Below, piece by piece: positions 42,227 through 52,039 of a DNA stretch of 64,000 bases. Source of the stretch: JANYGA01 sp031420415 (GTDB taxonomy: Bacteria > Vulcanimicrobiota > Vulcanimicrobiia > Vulcanimicrobiales > Vulcanimicrobiaceae); the NCBI GenBank assembly GCA_031420415.1, contig JANOMT010000032.1, positions 1 to 64,000 on the forward strand, read 5' to 3'. The notes beneath the pieces were generated by a model. It worked only from the letters and a program-made list of their open reading frames with translations, was not told the DNA's origin and ran no database searches. The position numbers were made by a program, and so were the translations under genes. Position 1 is the stretch's first letter, and each line of letters begins with the position of its first letter.

Positions 42227-43674
42227 ATTCTGCGCGAACACTCGCAGCGCGACTCTTGGCGCGTCAACCACACGGCAGCGTTCGGACGGCAGGCGGCCAC
42301 GCGCTCAAACGCGTGCTCGGCGTGGGCGGACTCATCGGCGTCGGCTTGGGCACGATGCTCGGCGGCATCTTCACGACGGTCGGCGTCGGCACGCTCGAAG
42401 CGGGTCCAGCCGTCATCATCTCATTTCTGCTTTCGGGAGTCGCGTGCGTCTTCGTGTCGCTTTGCTACGCCGAACTCGCCTCGATGGTGCCGATCGCGGG
42501 AAGCGCGTACACGTATGCGTACGCGACGCTCGGGGAATTCGTGGCGTGGATCATCGGATGGGATCTCATCCTCGAATACGGCATCAGCGTCGCGCCTATC
42601 GCGGCATCGTGGTCGGGGTACATGCAGGCGTTTCTCGGCACGTATCATGTCGTGCTGCCGGAATGGGCGCGCGAGGCCCATCTCGCGCTCGCGAACGGAT
42701 CGGTCGATCTCGCGCACACGCATGTCGATCTCTTGGCACTCGGCGTGGTGCTGGTCATTACCGCACTCGTTGCCGTCGGTATCAAAGAATCGACGTCGGT
42801 CAATGGCGCGCTCGTCGTGATCCAAGTCTTCGCGATCGTGGCGTTCGTCGTCGCGCTTCTTAGCGCGATCCATCCGGGGAATTACACGCCGTTCGTACCG
42901 CGTGGCGTTCACGGCATCGTCAACGGCGCGGCGCTCGTTTTTTTTGCCTATATCGGGTTCGATACGGTAACGGTCGCATCGGAAGAAGCGCGCCATCCCG
43001 AACGCGACGTACCGATTGCCGTGATGGCATCGCTCGGCATCGGTGCGGTGCTCTATATCGCAATCGCGCTCGTGACCGTGGGCGTCGTTCCGTGGGCGCA
43101 CATCGATAAAGATGCGGGCATGGCGACGGCGGTGCGACTCGCGGGAAACAATCCGATTCTCGCGGCGGTTCTGACGGCGGGCGCGATTGCGGGGACGACG
43201 ACGGTCATGCTCACGTCGCTGCTCGGTCAGGTGCGCATCTTCTATTGCATGGCGCGCGATCGCATGTTACCTCCGATCGTATCGCGCGTCGATGCGCGCA
43301 CGAAGACTCCGCTCATCACGACGCTCACGACGGGGATCATCGTCGCGGTGCTCGCGGGTATCGTGCCGCTCGACGTGCTGCTCTCACTCGTCAATATCGG
43401 AACGCTATCGGCATTCGCGATCGTGTGTGCGGGTGTGCTCGTGTTGCGGTACGTCGACCCGGGCGCGCGTCGGCCGTTTCGGGCGCCGCTCTCGCCCGTC
43501 GTGCCGATCCTCGGATTCGGGATGTGTCTCTATCTGATGATCGGGGGGCTCTCGGGTGGCACGTGGATTCGTTTCGTCGTGTGGTTCGCGGTTGGAGTCG
43601 CGGTGTACGCGGCGTATGGATATCGACATTCGCTTCTCCGCACTGCAGAGACGAACGAGCCCCCGAACTCCTAG
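42223..43674 (+). CDS. APC-family amino acid permease (CAT-like)
   Basis: A 483-aa inner-membrane amino-acid/polyamine transporter of the cationic amino acid transporter branch. The first helix carries GVGGLIGVGLGTMLGGIFTTVG; CYAELASMVPIAGSAYTYAY and FFAYIGFDTVTVASEEARHPERDVP are diagnostic for CAT-type APC permeases. About 12 hydrophobic segments. The start is TTG 42223, within the overlap with the upstream stop codon. Third gene of the operon with the AAR-like and quinate-dehydrogenase-like proteins; it likely imports the amino acid that they process. It converges with a second APC gene, 21 bp apart. Confidence 0.9.
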   Translation: MNSARTLAARLLARQPHGSVRTAGGHALKRVLGVGGLIGVGLGTMLGGIFTTVGVGTLEAGPAVIISFLLSGVACVFVSLCYAELASMVPIAGSAYTYAYATLGEFVAWIIGWDLILEYGISVAPIAASWSGYMQAFLGTYHVVLPEWAREAHLALANGSVDLAHTHVDLLALGVVLVITALVAVGIKESTSVNGALVVIQVFAIVAFVVALLSAIHPGNYTPFVPRGVHGIVNGAALVFFAYIGFDTVTVASEEARHPERDVPIAVMASLGIGAVLYIAIALVTVGVVPWAHIDKDAGMATAVRLAGNNPILAAVLTAGAIAGTTTVMLTSLLGQVRIFYCMARDRMLPPIVSRVDARTKTPLITTLTTGIIVAVLAGIVPLDVLLSLVNIGTLSAFAIVCAGVLVLRYVDPGARRPFRAPLSPVVPILGFGMCLYLMIGGLSGGTWIRFVVWFAVGVAVYAAYGYRHSLLRTAETNEPPNS

Positions 43675-43695
43675 ATTGCGTTAATCTGCAATCGT

Positions 43696-45063
43696 TCAGA
43701 CGATCGCGGATGTAGCAGCCGCCGTCTTATCGTCGTCGCTGCGCGCTCGTCGCCACAAGACGATCGTGCCGACGAGCGCGTATGTCGCGAAAATATACGG
43801 AAAGCGATCGCCCGGCGGCGGCTGCACCGGATAGATACTACCGATTGCGGGCACCAGGAGCAGCGCGAGCGTGAACGCCGAAAGCGCGATATGACGGCGG
43901 CGAAGTTCGCCGATGCGGTGCAAGTAGAACGGCGCACCGAGAGCGACGAAGGCGTAGATCGCGACGAAGCCAAAGGACCCGAGCGTCGCCGTATCGTTGA
44001 ATGCATCGATCGGGCTGATTCCGCCGAGCAGCATGCCGCCGCCGACGATCCCGGAGATCGCACCGAAGACGGCGAGCGCGACGCTCGGCGTGAGATACGT
44101 GGGATGCGTTTTGGCGAGCGCGCGAGGAAAAACGCCACTGCGGCTCATATCGAAGACGATGCGCGCGCCCGCATTGAGTGCTGCGAGCGCGATCGAAAAC
44201 GACGACAAGAGCGCGCCTGCATCGATCGCGTATTTGAGCGCGGGGACACGCGCGGCATCGGCGAGCGCATCGAGTGGCGTTCCGAGTTTATCGAGCGACG
44301 ACGCGAGTCCGCGCGCGCCGAGCACTTCGACGTAGGCGCAAAAGACGAAGAACGCGCCCGAGATCGCGACGCTGAGAATCACCGCGCGCGGAATCGTGTG
44401 GAGCGGGTCGCGCGCTTCTTCGCCCAGTGACGTCGCGCTCTCGAAGCCGACGAGAGAAAAGATGGCGATCGTCGAGCCGAGGGCGACGCCCGAGAGCGTG
44501 CCGCCGCGAAGGTGCAATTGCTCGGGGTCGACGATCGTGCCGTGATGCGCGAGCACGAAACCGAAGAGCACGAGGATGAGCGTGATGCTGACCGCTTCAA
44601 GTGCGAGCATCGTAATCGTTGAAAGCCGGATGTCTCGATATGCCAGGAGCATCGCGATGGCGAGGACGATGCCGAGTGCGACGATCGGTGCGAGCGCGAC
44701 GTGCGTCAGCGGCGCGAGCGCGTTTGCGAAGATGGCGAACCCCGTGAGGCCGGCGATGCAGACGAACGCGTAGGACCAGATGAGCGCCCATCCGCAGAGC
44801 GCGCTTCCGCGCACGCCGAATGCCCGATACGCGTAATCGTAGAGCGATCCCGCCGACGACGAGCGCGTCGCGAATTCGCGCACGTTCAATGCGACGGCGA
44901 GCAGCATCAGCGAGCCGAGCGCGTACGCGAGCCAACTCGCATTCCCCGCCGACGCGAACATCAGCGGCACGATGAGCACGGGCGTGAGCGTCGGCCCGAG
45001 CATCGCGATCGATTGCGCGAGGACTTCCCAAATGTTGAGGCAGCTCGTCCGGAGCGCCGTCAT
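43696..45063 (-). CDS. APC-family amino acid/polyamine permease
   Basis: A 455-aa, ~12-helix APC transporter of a different branch from its convergent neighbour. Motifs: AQSIAMLGPTLTPVLIVPL, SAGSLYDYAYRAFG, IFSLVGFESATSLGEEARDP and NAGARIVFDMSRSGVFPR. The GEEARxP motif matches yeast/bacterial amine permeases. ATG 45063 overlaps the amine-oxidase stop codon (ATGA), so it is last in the minus-strand run pucR - TonB receptor - amine oxidase - permease and probably imports the amine or the oxidase product. Confidence 0.9.
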   Translation of the reverse strand: MTALRTSCLNIWEVLAQSIAMLGPTLTPVLIVPLMFASAGNASWLAYALGSLMLLAVALNVREFATRSSSAGSLYDYAYRAFGVRGSALCGWALIWSYAFVCIAGLTGFAIFANALAPLTHVALAPIVALGIVLAIAMLLAYRDIRLSTITMLALEAVSITLILVLFGFVLAHHGTIVDPEQLHLRGGTLSGVALGSTIAIFSLVGFESATSLGEEARDPLHTIPRAVILSVAISGAFFVFCAYVEVLGARGLASSLDKLGTPLDALADAARVPALKYAIDAGALLSSFSIALAALNAGARIVFDMSRSGVFPRALAKTHPTYLTPSVALAVFGAISGIVGGGMLLGGISPIDAFNDTATLGSFGFVAIYAFVALGAPFYLHRIGELRRRHIALSAFTLALLLVPAIGSIYPVQPPPGDRFPYIFATYALVGTIVLWRRARSDDDKTAAATSAIV

Positions 45064-46628
45064 GCAGACAAGGCGATGCCGATATCGGCGAGCACCTCGT
45101 GCGCGGCGCGCATCCCCTCGCGAGCTGCGCCCTCCATGAAGCCTTGGTACGGTACCGAACAATGTTCGCCCGCGAAGTGGACGTTGCCTTGGCGCACGCG
45201 TTCGTAGCCGCAGAAGGCGGTGTATTGGCCTGCGAGCCAGCCAGAATAACTCCCGCGGGCGAAGGGGTCGCTCGTGAGATGGCTCAGCGTCGCTTTACCC
45301 GTGAAGTGTTTTTGCGCGCCGGGGTACGGCCGCTCGAGATCCGCGACGAACGCGCGTGCGGCATCTGCAGTCGAGGGCGTGGCGCTCGTCGTATACGGCG
45401 AACGTGGGCCCAGCGTAGCGCTCCCGCTCGCCGATGCGAAATCGACGAGCATGCCCGTCGCACCGGGCTGCGAGCGTGTGGCTTCCCACGTCTGCACGAA
45501 CGAGCCGTCATAGGTGAGATCGCCCGAGCTTCGACCGGGCCATGCGCCGCGCTCGCGCCAGAATCGCGTATCGAACTGGACGATGAGCTTCGAATGATCG
45601 CCATAGCCGAGTTCGCGAATCGCGCGTAACTTACGCGCATCGAAGTGCGCCTCGCTGAGGTCGAGATTCCGCAACACCGCGAAGGGCACGGTGACGATCG
45701 CGGCGTCGACGATCGCGCACGCGCCGCCCGTCGGGGTCGCAAACGAGAGCGAGATACGCCCGTCCGGGCGACGCGCGATCGCTTCGAGACGATAGCCCGT
45801 CCGCACCGTCTCCGGCGGAAGCGCGTTTGCGATCGCGTGTGGCAAGCGGTCGTTGCCCCCGACGATGTGATAGCGCTCGTCGGATGGCCCGAGCGTCACG
45901 AACTCTCCGGTCTTGGGGTCGTAGGCGTTCTGACGGCCGAGCCAATACACCATATTGAGCGCACTCTGACGATGTGCGTCGATGCCGTATTCCGAGGTGT
46001 ATTGCAAGAGGACGTATTGCCCGAGCCGCGATTTCGAACCGCCGGGAACGAAGCGTTCGATATATGTCGCGAGCGACATCGCATCGAGCGCGCGACCCGT
46101 CGGCGTCGAGTGCGCGAACGTCGTCGCGTAACCGGCGTCGCGGACGTGCCCGCTGATGATGGGATAGAACGCGCGAAAATCGGCGTAGAGGTCGTGTTGC
46201 GTGTAATAGGAACCGGCTTCGAAAATCGTCTCTTCGCAAGCCACTGGTACGCCCGCGAGCACGTCGGCGAGTGGCAGATCGAAACGCTTTGCGAGCGCAC
46301 GAATCGTCGTGTGCGCCGTGTCGATGAGTTCGCCGCCGTATTCGCTGACCTGGCCGTTGCCCCAGAACGCGCGTTCCGAGTGCATGCGTCCGCCGACGCG
46401 CGACTGCGCTTCGTAGACGACGGACGATACGCCACGATCGCGCAGGGCGAGGGCCGCGGAGAGACCCGCGATCCCCGCACCAATGATCGCGATGCGCGGC
46501 GCCGACCCGCGCGGTGCGAGAGGGAGTGCGCGCCCTCGGACGCTCGCGCTCGTTATCTGGGGATCGAGCGCGAGCGCGGATGCCGTCGCGGCGAGCCCAC
46601 CAAGAAATGCTCGTCGTGTTAATCGCAT
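45060..46628 (-). CDS. Tat-exported flavin monoamine oxidase
   Basis: A 522-aa FAD amine oxidase (MAO / L-amino-acid oxidase / polyamine oxidase superfamily). The N-terminus LTRRAFLGGLAATASALAL is a twin-arginine signal (R5, R6), so the folded holoenzyme is exported. The FAD motif IAIIGAGIAGLSAAL follows at ~46, with VGGRMHSER and the C-terminal FAD loop HFAGEHCSVPYQGFMEGAAREG. It lies 36 bp after the TonB receptor gene and is coupled to the permease. Expected to oxidise a primary or secondary amine to aldehyde, NH3 and H2O2 in the periplasm. The substrate is inferred from the neighbouring putrescine/GABA enzymes. Confidence 0.9.
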   Translation of the reverse strand: MRLTRRAFLGGLAATASALALDPQITSASVRGRALPLAPRGSAPRIAIIGAGIAGLSAALALRDRGVSSVVYEAQSRVGGRMHSERAFWGNGQVSEYGGELIDTAHTTIRALAKRFDLPLADVLAGVPVACEETIFEAGSYYTQHDLYADFRAFYPIISGHVRDAGYATTFAHSTPTGRALDAMSLATYIERFVPGGSKSRLGQYVLLQYTSEYGIDAHRQSALNMVYWLGRQNAYDPKTGEFVTLGPSDERYHIVGGNDRLPHAIANALPPETVRTGYRLEAIARRPDGRISLSFATPTGGACAIVDAAIVTVPFAVLRNLDLSEAHFDARKLRAIRELGYGDHSKLIVQFDTRFWRERGAWPGRSSGDLTYDGSFVQTWEATRSQPGATGMLVDFASASGSATLGPRSPYTTSATPSTADAARAFVADLERPYPGAQKHFTGKATLSHLTSDPFARGSYSGWLAGQYTAFCGYERVRQGNVHFAGEHCSVPYQGFMEGAAREGMRAAHEVLADIGIALSA

Positions 46629-46664
46629 GTGTGGTTCGACGTTTCTGCGGTGCGGGCCGTCACC

Positions 46665-49600
46665 CTAGAGCTTGACGTCGGCGGAGAAGAACGCGTTGAA
46701 GGGCAGTTTCTGGCCGACGAATCCGGTCTGCGAATTATTGAACCAACTCGCATAGGGATAGGCGAGTTGCTGCGGTGGGTTCGCGACGAAGTTCCCTGCG
46801 GGTGCGAGCAGATTGGAGGGTAATTGCGCGTAGACGCACGTCGAGCCGTTATCCCACGGATACTTGTGCTGATAGCACAGATCTGCGATACCGGTCAGCG
46901 TCGCCGTGAGCTTCACGCGCGAACTCGCTTCGTACGAAAATTGCGCGTTGAGCGTCAAGCGCGACGGTTCGCGGAGCGCGCCGAAGCTATCGAACTTTCC
47001 CGTGTACGCGTCTGGGATGAAGAGAAAGCCCGAGCAGCTCTTCGTATCGGCCGCGTTCGCGCTACCAACCGCCGTCCCGGAGCACGACGTCGGGTCGTAA
47101 CCCGGATAGACCAGCGGCGAGCCGTAAAACGAGCCCGAGCTAAACGTCGCGCTCGGCGTGATCGCGAACCGCTTGTGCTTGTAGTTGAGGACGAGCGTCG
47201 CGACGTGCGGGGTCTCGTATCCGTTCGCGCCTTGAAAGGGCGCTGGGAGAATATCGTACGGCGTGTATTCGCCAGTGCGGTCGAAGAGCGGTTGCGGCTT
47301 GGCACCGAAATATGGATTGGCGATACTGCCCGCCGCGCATGCGGGATCGGCGACGACCGCCGTCGTCGCCGTTGCGGGCGCGTAGCACGGCGCCGCGGGG
47401 ACGCCCGCAGCCGTGTTGCCGCAGAGCTTCGTATCGGTGCCGCTCGCGCACGCACCCGTGTAGGCATTGTAGTTGCGGATGTAATCGTTGAGATTGTCGA
47501 TCTCGTTGCGATTGCCGCCGCCGAAGTTGTTATATTTGACACGGCTGCGCGTGAACGTGTAGGAGAGCAATGCGGAGAGACCGTCGCGTTCGAAGTCGCC
47601 TTTGCGTAGTTGGAATTCGACGCCGTAATTACGCTGACTGCCGACGTTGAGCCCGTCGAGGGTACCCTGCGAACCGATCGGAATGTTCGCGAGTTGATCT
47701 TGGGTCGCGCGATAGAACGGCGTGAGTTTGAACGATATATCCGTGCCATGAAGGTGTTGTTCGAGCGAAAAATCGTAGTTGTTCGAATACGACGGGCGCG
47801 ATTGATGGAATGGCGTGTTGAAGCCGTACGGTAAGAACTGGCCGATGAACGTCGGCGAATCTTGTTGCTTGACGTTGTACTGCTGGTACGACGTTGGCGC
47901 GGGCGCTGCGTAACGGCCATACGAGCCGCGCAAGACGGTATCGGGCGAGAGCGAATACGTGAACGAAAGGCGCGGCTGGTAGGCGGTAAAGCTCACGGTA
48001 CGCGGGCTGACGTTGGCGAGATTGGCGTTGGTGCCCGCCGCGCAGAGCGACGCTCCCGTCAGCGGATCGACGCCCGTTATCGCGTTGCCGCCGACATCGG
48101 TGCCGGTGCACTGTGCAACTGAGGTCGAACCGCTCCCAAAGGCAAATTCGCGATTATACGCGCCGAACCAAAACGGCCGCGCCGCGTAACCGCCGACGGT
48201 ATCGTCGAGACGATACGTAAAGTTCTCGACGCGCAATCCCGCGTTGATCGTGACGCGATCGTTTGGGTGGAATTGATCGGAGAGCGAAGCTGCGGAGAAG
48301 AACGGTGTGATCTCGTCGATCTGGACCGCACGGCCGTCGTTCGTTACGAGATTTCTCGCGCCATTCTGCGCGGCGAGTGAGCCCGCAGGGGCGACGATAT
48401 CGAGCGAAGATGACGGGAAGCCGGGCGCTGTGAGCCCCGCCGCGCCGTAACTGTTGAGGCCGCCCGACGGATTGACCGAACCGTCGGCATTATAGATCGG
48501 GCTGTAGCAGCTCGCGTAATTTCCGCTCGCGGGGCTGTAGCAGTTGCCTTTGGAATCCACGAGGTTCGTCGTGATCGCACCCGTGTAGGTGTTGCCGTTA
48601 TATGTTTCGAGCTTCTGCGTTTGATAGGAACCGGTCAACGTGAGCAGGTGCTTATCGCTGAGTTGATTCGCGTAGACGGCCGTGGCGCCGAAGGCATTGC
48701 CGTGGACCTCATAATTCTGCAACTCGCCGCCGTATGTCGTGAACGCGCTCGTAGGACCGTTGATGAACCAATCGGTATACTCGCCGTATCCGAAGAGCCG
48801 GAGATAGGAGCTCGGGCTGAAGTTCTTCTGGTACTGTAGCTTATAGATCGTGGCGTTGTGATCGTCGGCATCGCGACCCACCGGGCTGATCGGTCCCACA
48901 AAGGCGGCGTGATCCGGGCTCGAGGGCGAGAGGCCAACGCGAACTTGCGTTGCATCGGGTGCAGCGAAAAGCGCGCCACCGTAGAGATAGGAATCGGTGT
49001 AGGTTGCGGGGCCGCCATAGGCTTGCGCGATTAATGCGTTGCCGCCGAGGTCGCGCGGCGAGCTGAAGAAGTCGCTCTTGATATCGCTCGTGACATAGAG
49101 CAACTGGATATCGTCTTTGAGGAGGCCGCCCTTGTGCGGAATCTTGATGTGAAAGTTTCCGAGCGTATCGCGTTCGCTCGTATGCGCGATGGCGTAGCTC
49201 TGGCCGGGTGAGAAATACGCAGGGCCGCTGCCGTCGTAGACCTGACCGTTCTTACCCGTCGGAATCTGAAGCGGATAGAAGAATAGCGACTGGCTCGCGC
49301 CGTTGAATTGGTCGCTGTAGCGATAATCTTGATTCTCGCCGCCGAAGCCGATGTAGTACGAGAAATTACGATTTTCGGTCGCTCCGCTCGCCTCGACGCT
49401 GAGCTTATGATAGAACGCGGGTCCACCGACGCCCAGACTCAAGGCTTCGTACCCGGGATAGGTCCCGGTCTTGATGACCTGATTGATGAAGCCCGAGAGA
49501 CCCGATGCCTCTGCGGACGGCGGCGTGCCACCCGTGTAGGTCTGAACTTCTTGCTGACCGAGGCTCGAGAGCGTGGTGATCGGCGCGAAATCCGACGCGC

Positions 49601-50207
49601 GCTGAACGGGGATGCCGTCGAGTTCGTTCGAGACGTCGCTGTAGTCGCCGCCGCGGATATAAACGAGCTGATTCCAACCTTGCTGACCCTGCGGGACGTT
49701 GGCACCCGGGGTCGTTGCAATCGCGCTGTAGGCTTGGTTGAGCCCGCCTGGGCCACCGACAGCAGCTGCCGCTGCTGCGCCCGCCGCGTTGACTGAGTAG
49801 ACGTCGCTCGTCGTGCCCGGTCGCACGAGATTGCTCGTCGCGCGCGCCCGAACGGTGCCGATCGTTTTGATCGTTTTTATAAAGCTAAAGGTCCCGACCG
49901 TTTGGACCTGATCGGCAAAGACGCTCACGCCTCCGGCGGAGGCCGCATCGTATCCCTGGCGTTGCACGGAGACGGTGTACGTATCGGGTGAGAGTGAGAG
50001 GAACGAGAAGCCGCCGCTCGCGTCGGTTTCCGTCGACGCCGATTGCGATGGCGACGTCACCGTGACGATCGCGCCGCCGACAGCCGCGTTCGTGGCTGCG
50101 TCCAGGACGCGACCGCGAAGGCCACCCGTCGTTCCAGCAAACGCCGGTATGACGGAAGCGACGAGGAAAACGCAAATGAGGATCAGAGAACGGAATCGTT
50201 CGATCAA
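46665..50207 (-). CDS. TonB-dependent receptor 3 with carboxypeptidase-like N-domain
   Basis: A 1180-aa outer-membrane transporter. The signal peptide (SLILICVFLVASVIPAFAG) precedes a carboxypeptidase-regulatory-like domain (LRGRVLDAATNAAVGGAIV, ~30-110). The linker IKTIGTVRARATSNLVRPGT leads to a plug with VYIRGGDYSDVSNELDGIPV and FINQVIKTGTYPG, and a barrel ending FFSADVKL. It is a paralogue of receptor 2, with near-identical linker and plug motifs. The start is TTG 50207 with a GGAGG ribosome site ~6 bp upstream. It lies 68 bp downstream of pucR and 36 bp upstream of the amine oxidase, so it probably takes up a nitrogen compound degraded by this cluster. Confidence 0.92.
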   Translation of the reverse strand: MIERFRSLILICVFLVASVIPAFAGTTGGLRGRVLDAATNAAVGGAIVTVTSPSQSASTETDASGGFSFLSLSPDTYTVSVQRQGYDAASAGGVSVFADQVQTVGTFSFIKTIKTIGTVRARATSNLVRPGTTSDVYSVNAAGAAAAAAVGGPGGLNQAYSAIATTPGANVPQGQQGWNQLVYIRGGDYSDVSNELDGIPVQRASDFAPITTLSSLGQQEVQTYTGGTPPSAEASGLSGFINQVIKTGTYPGYEALSLGVGGPAFYHKLSVEASGATENRNFSYYIGFGGENQDYRYSDQFNGASQSLFFYPLQIPTGKNGQVYDGSGPAYFSPGQSYAIAHTSERDTLGNFHIKIPHKGGLLKDDIQLLYVTSDIKSDFFSSPRDLGGNALIAQAYGGPATYTDSYLYGGALFAAPDATQVRVGLSPSSPDHAAFVGPISPVGRDADDHNATIYKLQYQKNFSPSSYLRLFGYGEYTDWFINGPTSAFTTYGGELQNYEVHGNAFGATAVYANQLSDKHLLTLTGSYQTQKLETYNGNTYTGAITTNLVDSKGNCYSPASGNYASCYSPIYNADGSVNPSGGLNSYGAAGLTAPGFPSSSLDIVAPAGSLAAQNGARNLVTNDGRAVQIDEITPFFSAASLSDQFHPNDRVTINAGLRVENFTYRLDDTVGGYAARPFWFGAYNREFAFGSGSTSVAQCTGTDVGGNAITGVDPLTGASLCAAGTNANLANVSPRTVSFTAYQPRLSFTYSLSPDTVLRGSYGRYAAPAPTSYQQYNVKQQDSPTFIGQFLPYGFNTPFHQSRPSYSNNYDFSLEQHLHGTDISFKLTPFYRATQDQLANIPIGSQGTLDGLNVGSQRNYGVEFQLRKGDFERDGLSALLSYTFTRSRVKYNNFGGGNRNEIDNLNDYIRNYNAYTGACASGTDTKLCGNTAAGVPAAPCYAPATATTAVVADPACAAGSIANPYFGAKPQPLFDRTGEYTPYDILPAPFQGANGYETPHVATLVLNYKHKRFAITPSATFSSGSFYGSPLVYPGYDPTSCSGTAVGSANAADTKSCSGFLFIPDAYTGKFDSFGALREPSRLTLNAQFSYEASSRVKLTATLTGIADLCYQHKYPWDNGSTCVYAQLPSNLLAPAGNFVANPPQQLAYPYASWFNNSQTGFVGQKLPFNAFFSADVKL

Positions 50208-50275
50208 CGTGGGCCTCCACCTGAGAGTTGAGCTAGTGTACCGCGCCGTGCAAGCGAGGGCTATGTGCGTGCCGT

Positions 50276-51910
50276 CTAATTTTCGGCGTCGGGTTCGGGC
50301 GTACGATCCGTGCGATTAGCCGATAGTCGCATGAGTCGCGCCGCTAATTGTAATCGAAATCGAACGTCGGGATTATCGAACTGCAGTCCGGTGAGGGCGG
50401 CGGCGCGTTCGAGGCGGTACCGCAGCGTATTTGGGTGGATGCCAAGCGCGGTTGCCGTACGTCGGAATGCAAAGCCTTGGTTGGAATACGCGATCATCGC
50501 CTCGCGTAGCGCTATTTCGCCTTTGCGGCCGGCGAGCGCGCCGAAAAGCTCGCGCACGAAAGCCGTCCGCGCTCGCGCGTCGCCTAGGAGCACGCGCGGG
50601 ACGAGGGCGTCTTCGTACCGTGAAACGCGGCCGAGGCCATCATAGCCCAAGAGTTCGCGCGCCTCGCGGTAGCTCGCGCGCACGCCCGCCGTTCCCGTCG
50701 CGGACCGACCGAAGACGAATCGAACGCCTTCGTTGGCGACGGCTGCTGCAATTGCATCGAGCTCGAGGCCGTCGGGAACGAGAAAAGGCACGCGATCGAT
50801 CGACGCGCCGATCATCGGCGTCTCCACACCGTGCCCGACGAGGTGCCGGCGCAAGTCTTCGAGCACGCCGTCGCGGCGCAAGACCCCCTCGCGACCGAGC
50901 GGGAGCGGTTCGTCGAGGAGCGCGATTCCCGCGCGGTACGCAACATCGGGGTCGAAGCCGAGGAGTCGCGCGCGTTCGAGTGTCTGCGGCGTGGTGTCGG
51001 GGGCTTCGAGGAGTGAGAGGAACGACGCGTATCCCAAGCGCGATTCGAGACGGCTGAGTTCGCGCTGATGGGCGATTTGTAGCGCTGCAACGAGCGCGGC
51101 ATGTTCGGCTGCGCGGTGGTCGAGATCGGAGAGGGCAGCATCGCCTTCGATGATCCATACTAAGCCCGCGAACTCGCCGCCCACACGAATCGGGGCCGCG
51201 ACTCGCGCGGCAAAATCGAGCTCGGGAACCGCAGGCACTCGCACGGGATCGGTGCTCGCGCGAATGCGTTCGAGATGGCCGCGTCGCTCGAGCTCGTGCA
51301 CGAATGATGGTGGGCTATGCGGCCGCGCGGCGGTACTATGTCCGGCGGCGTCTTCGTGCGAACCGAAGGTATGGTAGCCGAGTAACTTTCCCGTGGCGTC
51401 CTCAATCGAAATAGAGCGCTCGATGAGTTCACCCAAGCGCCGAGCGAGATCGTGGAGGGTCGTCCCTTCGCTCGCCGCGCGCGTGATCGCCCGATGGATC
51501 TCTTCGGAACGGGCGATCGATTGTTGTTGCGACGCGAGAAGTGCGCGATGCAAGTCCTCGGTAATGCGCGCGAAAGGGACGTCCCATGGGATTTCCAGGA
51601 GCGGAAGCTGGAGGCGATCGGCGATCGCTCGGACGGCTTCGGAGAAGTGGCTGACGTAGCCCGGCACGGCGAGCCCGATGCCCGCAAGATGTCGTTCGGC
51701 GAGCGCTTCGATCTGCGTGCGTTCGCCACGGGCATCGGTCGGCCACGCGTATCCGGTCGTCAAGAGCAACTGGCCGTCGCCGATCCACGGTGCCGGGCCC
51801 GGCATATCGATCACATGGGCCCAGCGCACCACTCGGTCGAGGCCGTCGTGGCCCGCGACGATCGAGGTTCCGGCAAAAGCCGGGAGTGAGAGCAACTCGC
51901 GGACCCGCAT
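50276..51910 (-). CDS. PucR-family transcriptional regulator
   Basis: A 544-aa regulator. The N-terminal PucR domain (VRELLSLPAFAGTSIVAG, ~1-125) is followed by a GAF-like middle part with GGD-like CdaR region. The C-terminal helix-turn-helix (ATALGIHPNTLRYRLERAAALTG, ~485-515) is of the PucR/CdaR type. PucR regulators control purine, GABA, polyamine and aromatic-amine catabolism in other bacteria. It is divergent from the gabT-like gene across 129 bp and is first in the minus-strand run with the TonB receptor, oxidase and permease, so it is the natural regulator of both arms. The inducer is unknown. Confidence 0.92.
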   Translation of the reverse strand: MRVRELLSLPAFAGTSIVAGHDGLDRVVRWAHVIDMPGPAPWIGDGQLLLTTGYAWPTDARGERTQIEALAERHLAGIGLAVPGYVSHFSEAVRAIADRLQLPLLEIPWDVPFARITEDLHRALLASQQQSIARSEEIHRAITRAASEGTTLHDLARRLGELIERSISIEDATGKLLGYHTFGSHEDAAGHSTAARPHSPPSFVHELERRGHLERIRASTDPVRVPAVPELDFAARVAAPIRVGGEFAGLVWIIEGDAALSDLDHRAAEHAALVAALQIAHQRELSRLESRLGYASFLSLLEAPDTTPQTLERARLLGFDPDVAYRAGIALLDEPLPLGREGVLRRDGVLEDLRRHLVGHGVETPMIGASIDRVPFLVPDGLELDAIAAAVANEGVRFVFGRSATGTAGVRASYREARELLGYDGLGRVSRYEDALVPRVLLGDARARTAFVRELFGALAGRKGEIALREAMIAYSNQGFAFRRTATALGIHPNTLRYRLERAAALTGLQFDNPDVRFRLQLAARLMRLSANRTDRTPEPDAEN

Positions 51911-51995
51911 CGTACTTTGCCGGGTTGGACTCTAGGCCCCAATTCTCCGTCAGAAACGGTGTGGCGAAGACGTAGCGGCGAATCCTTGGCCGCGC

Positions 51996-52001
51996 TATAC
52001 T
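51996..52001 (+). promoter_or_regulatory. possible -10 element for the gabT operon
   Basis: TATACT, 39 bp before the GTG start of the gabT-like gene, in the 129-bp pucR-gabT divergent region. No good -35 is visible at 16-18 bp upstream, which would fit an activator-dependent promoter (PucR). Confidence 0.4.
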
Positions 52002-52039
52002 GCTGGAGACCTCACGTCCGCGACCTGGAGTATCGATTC

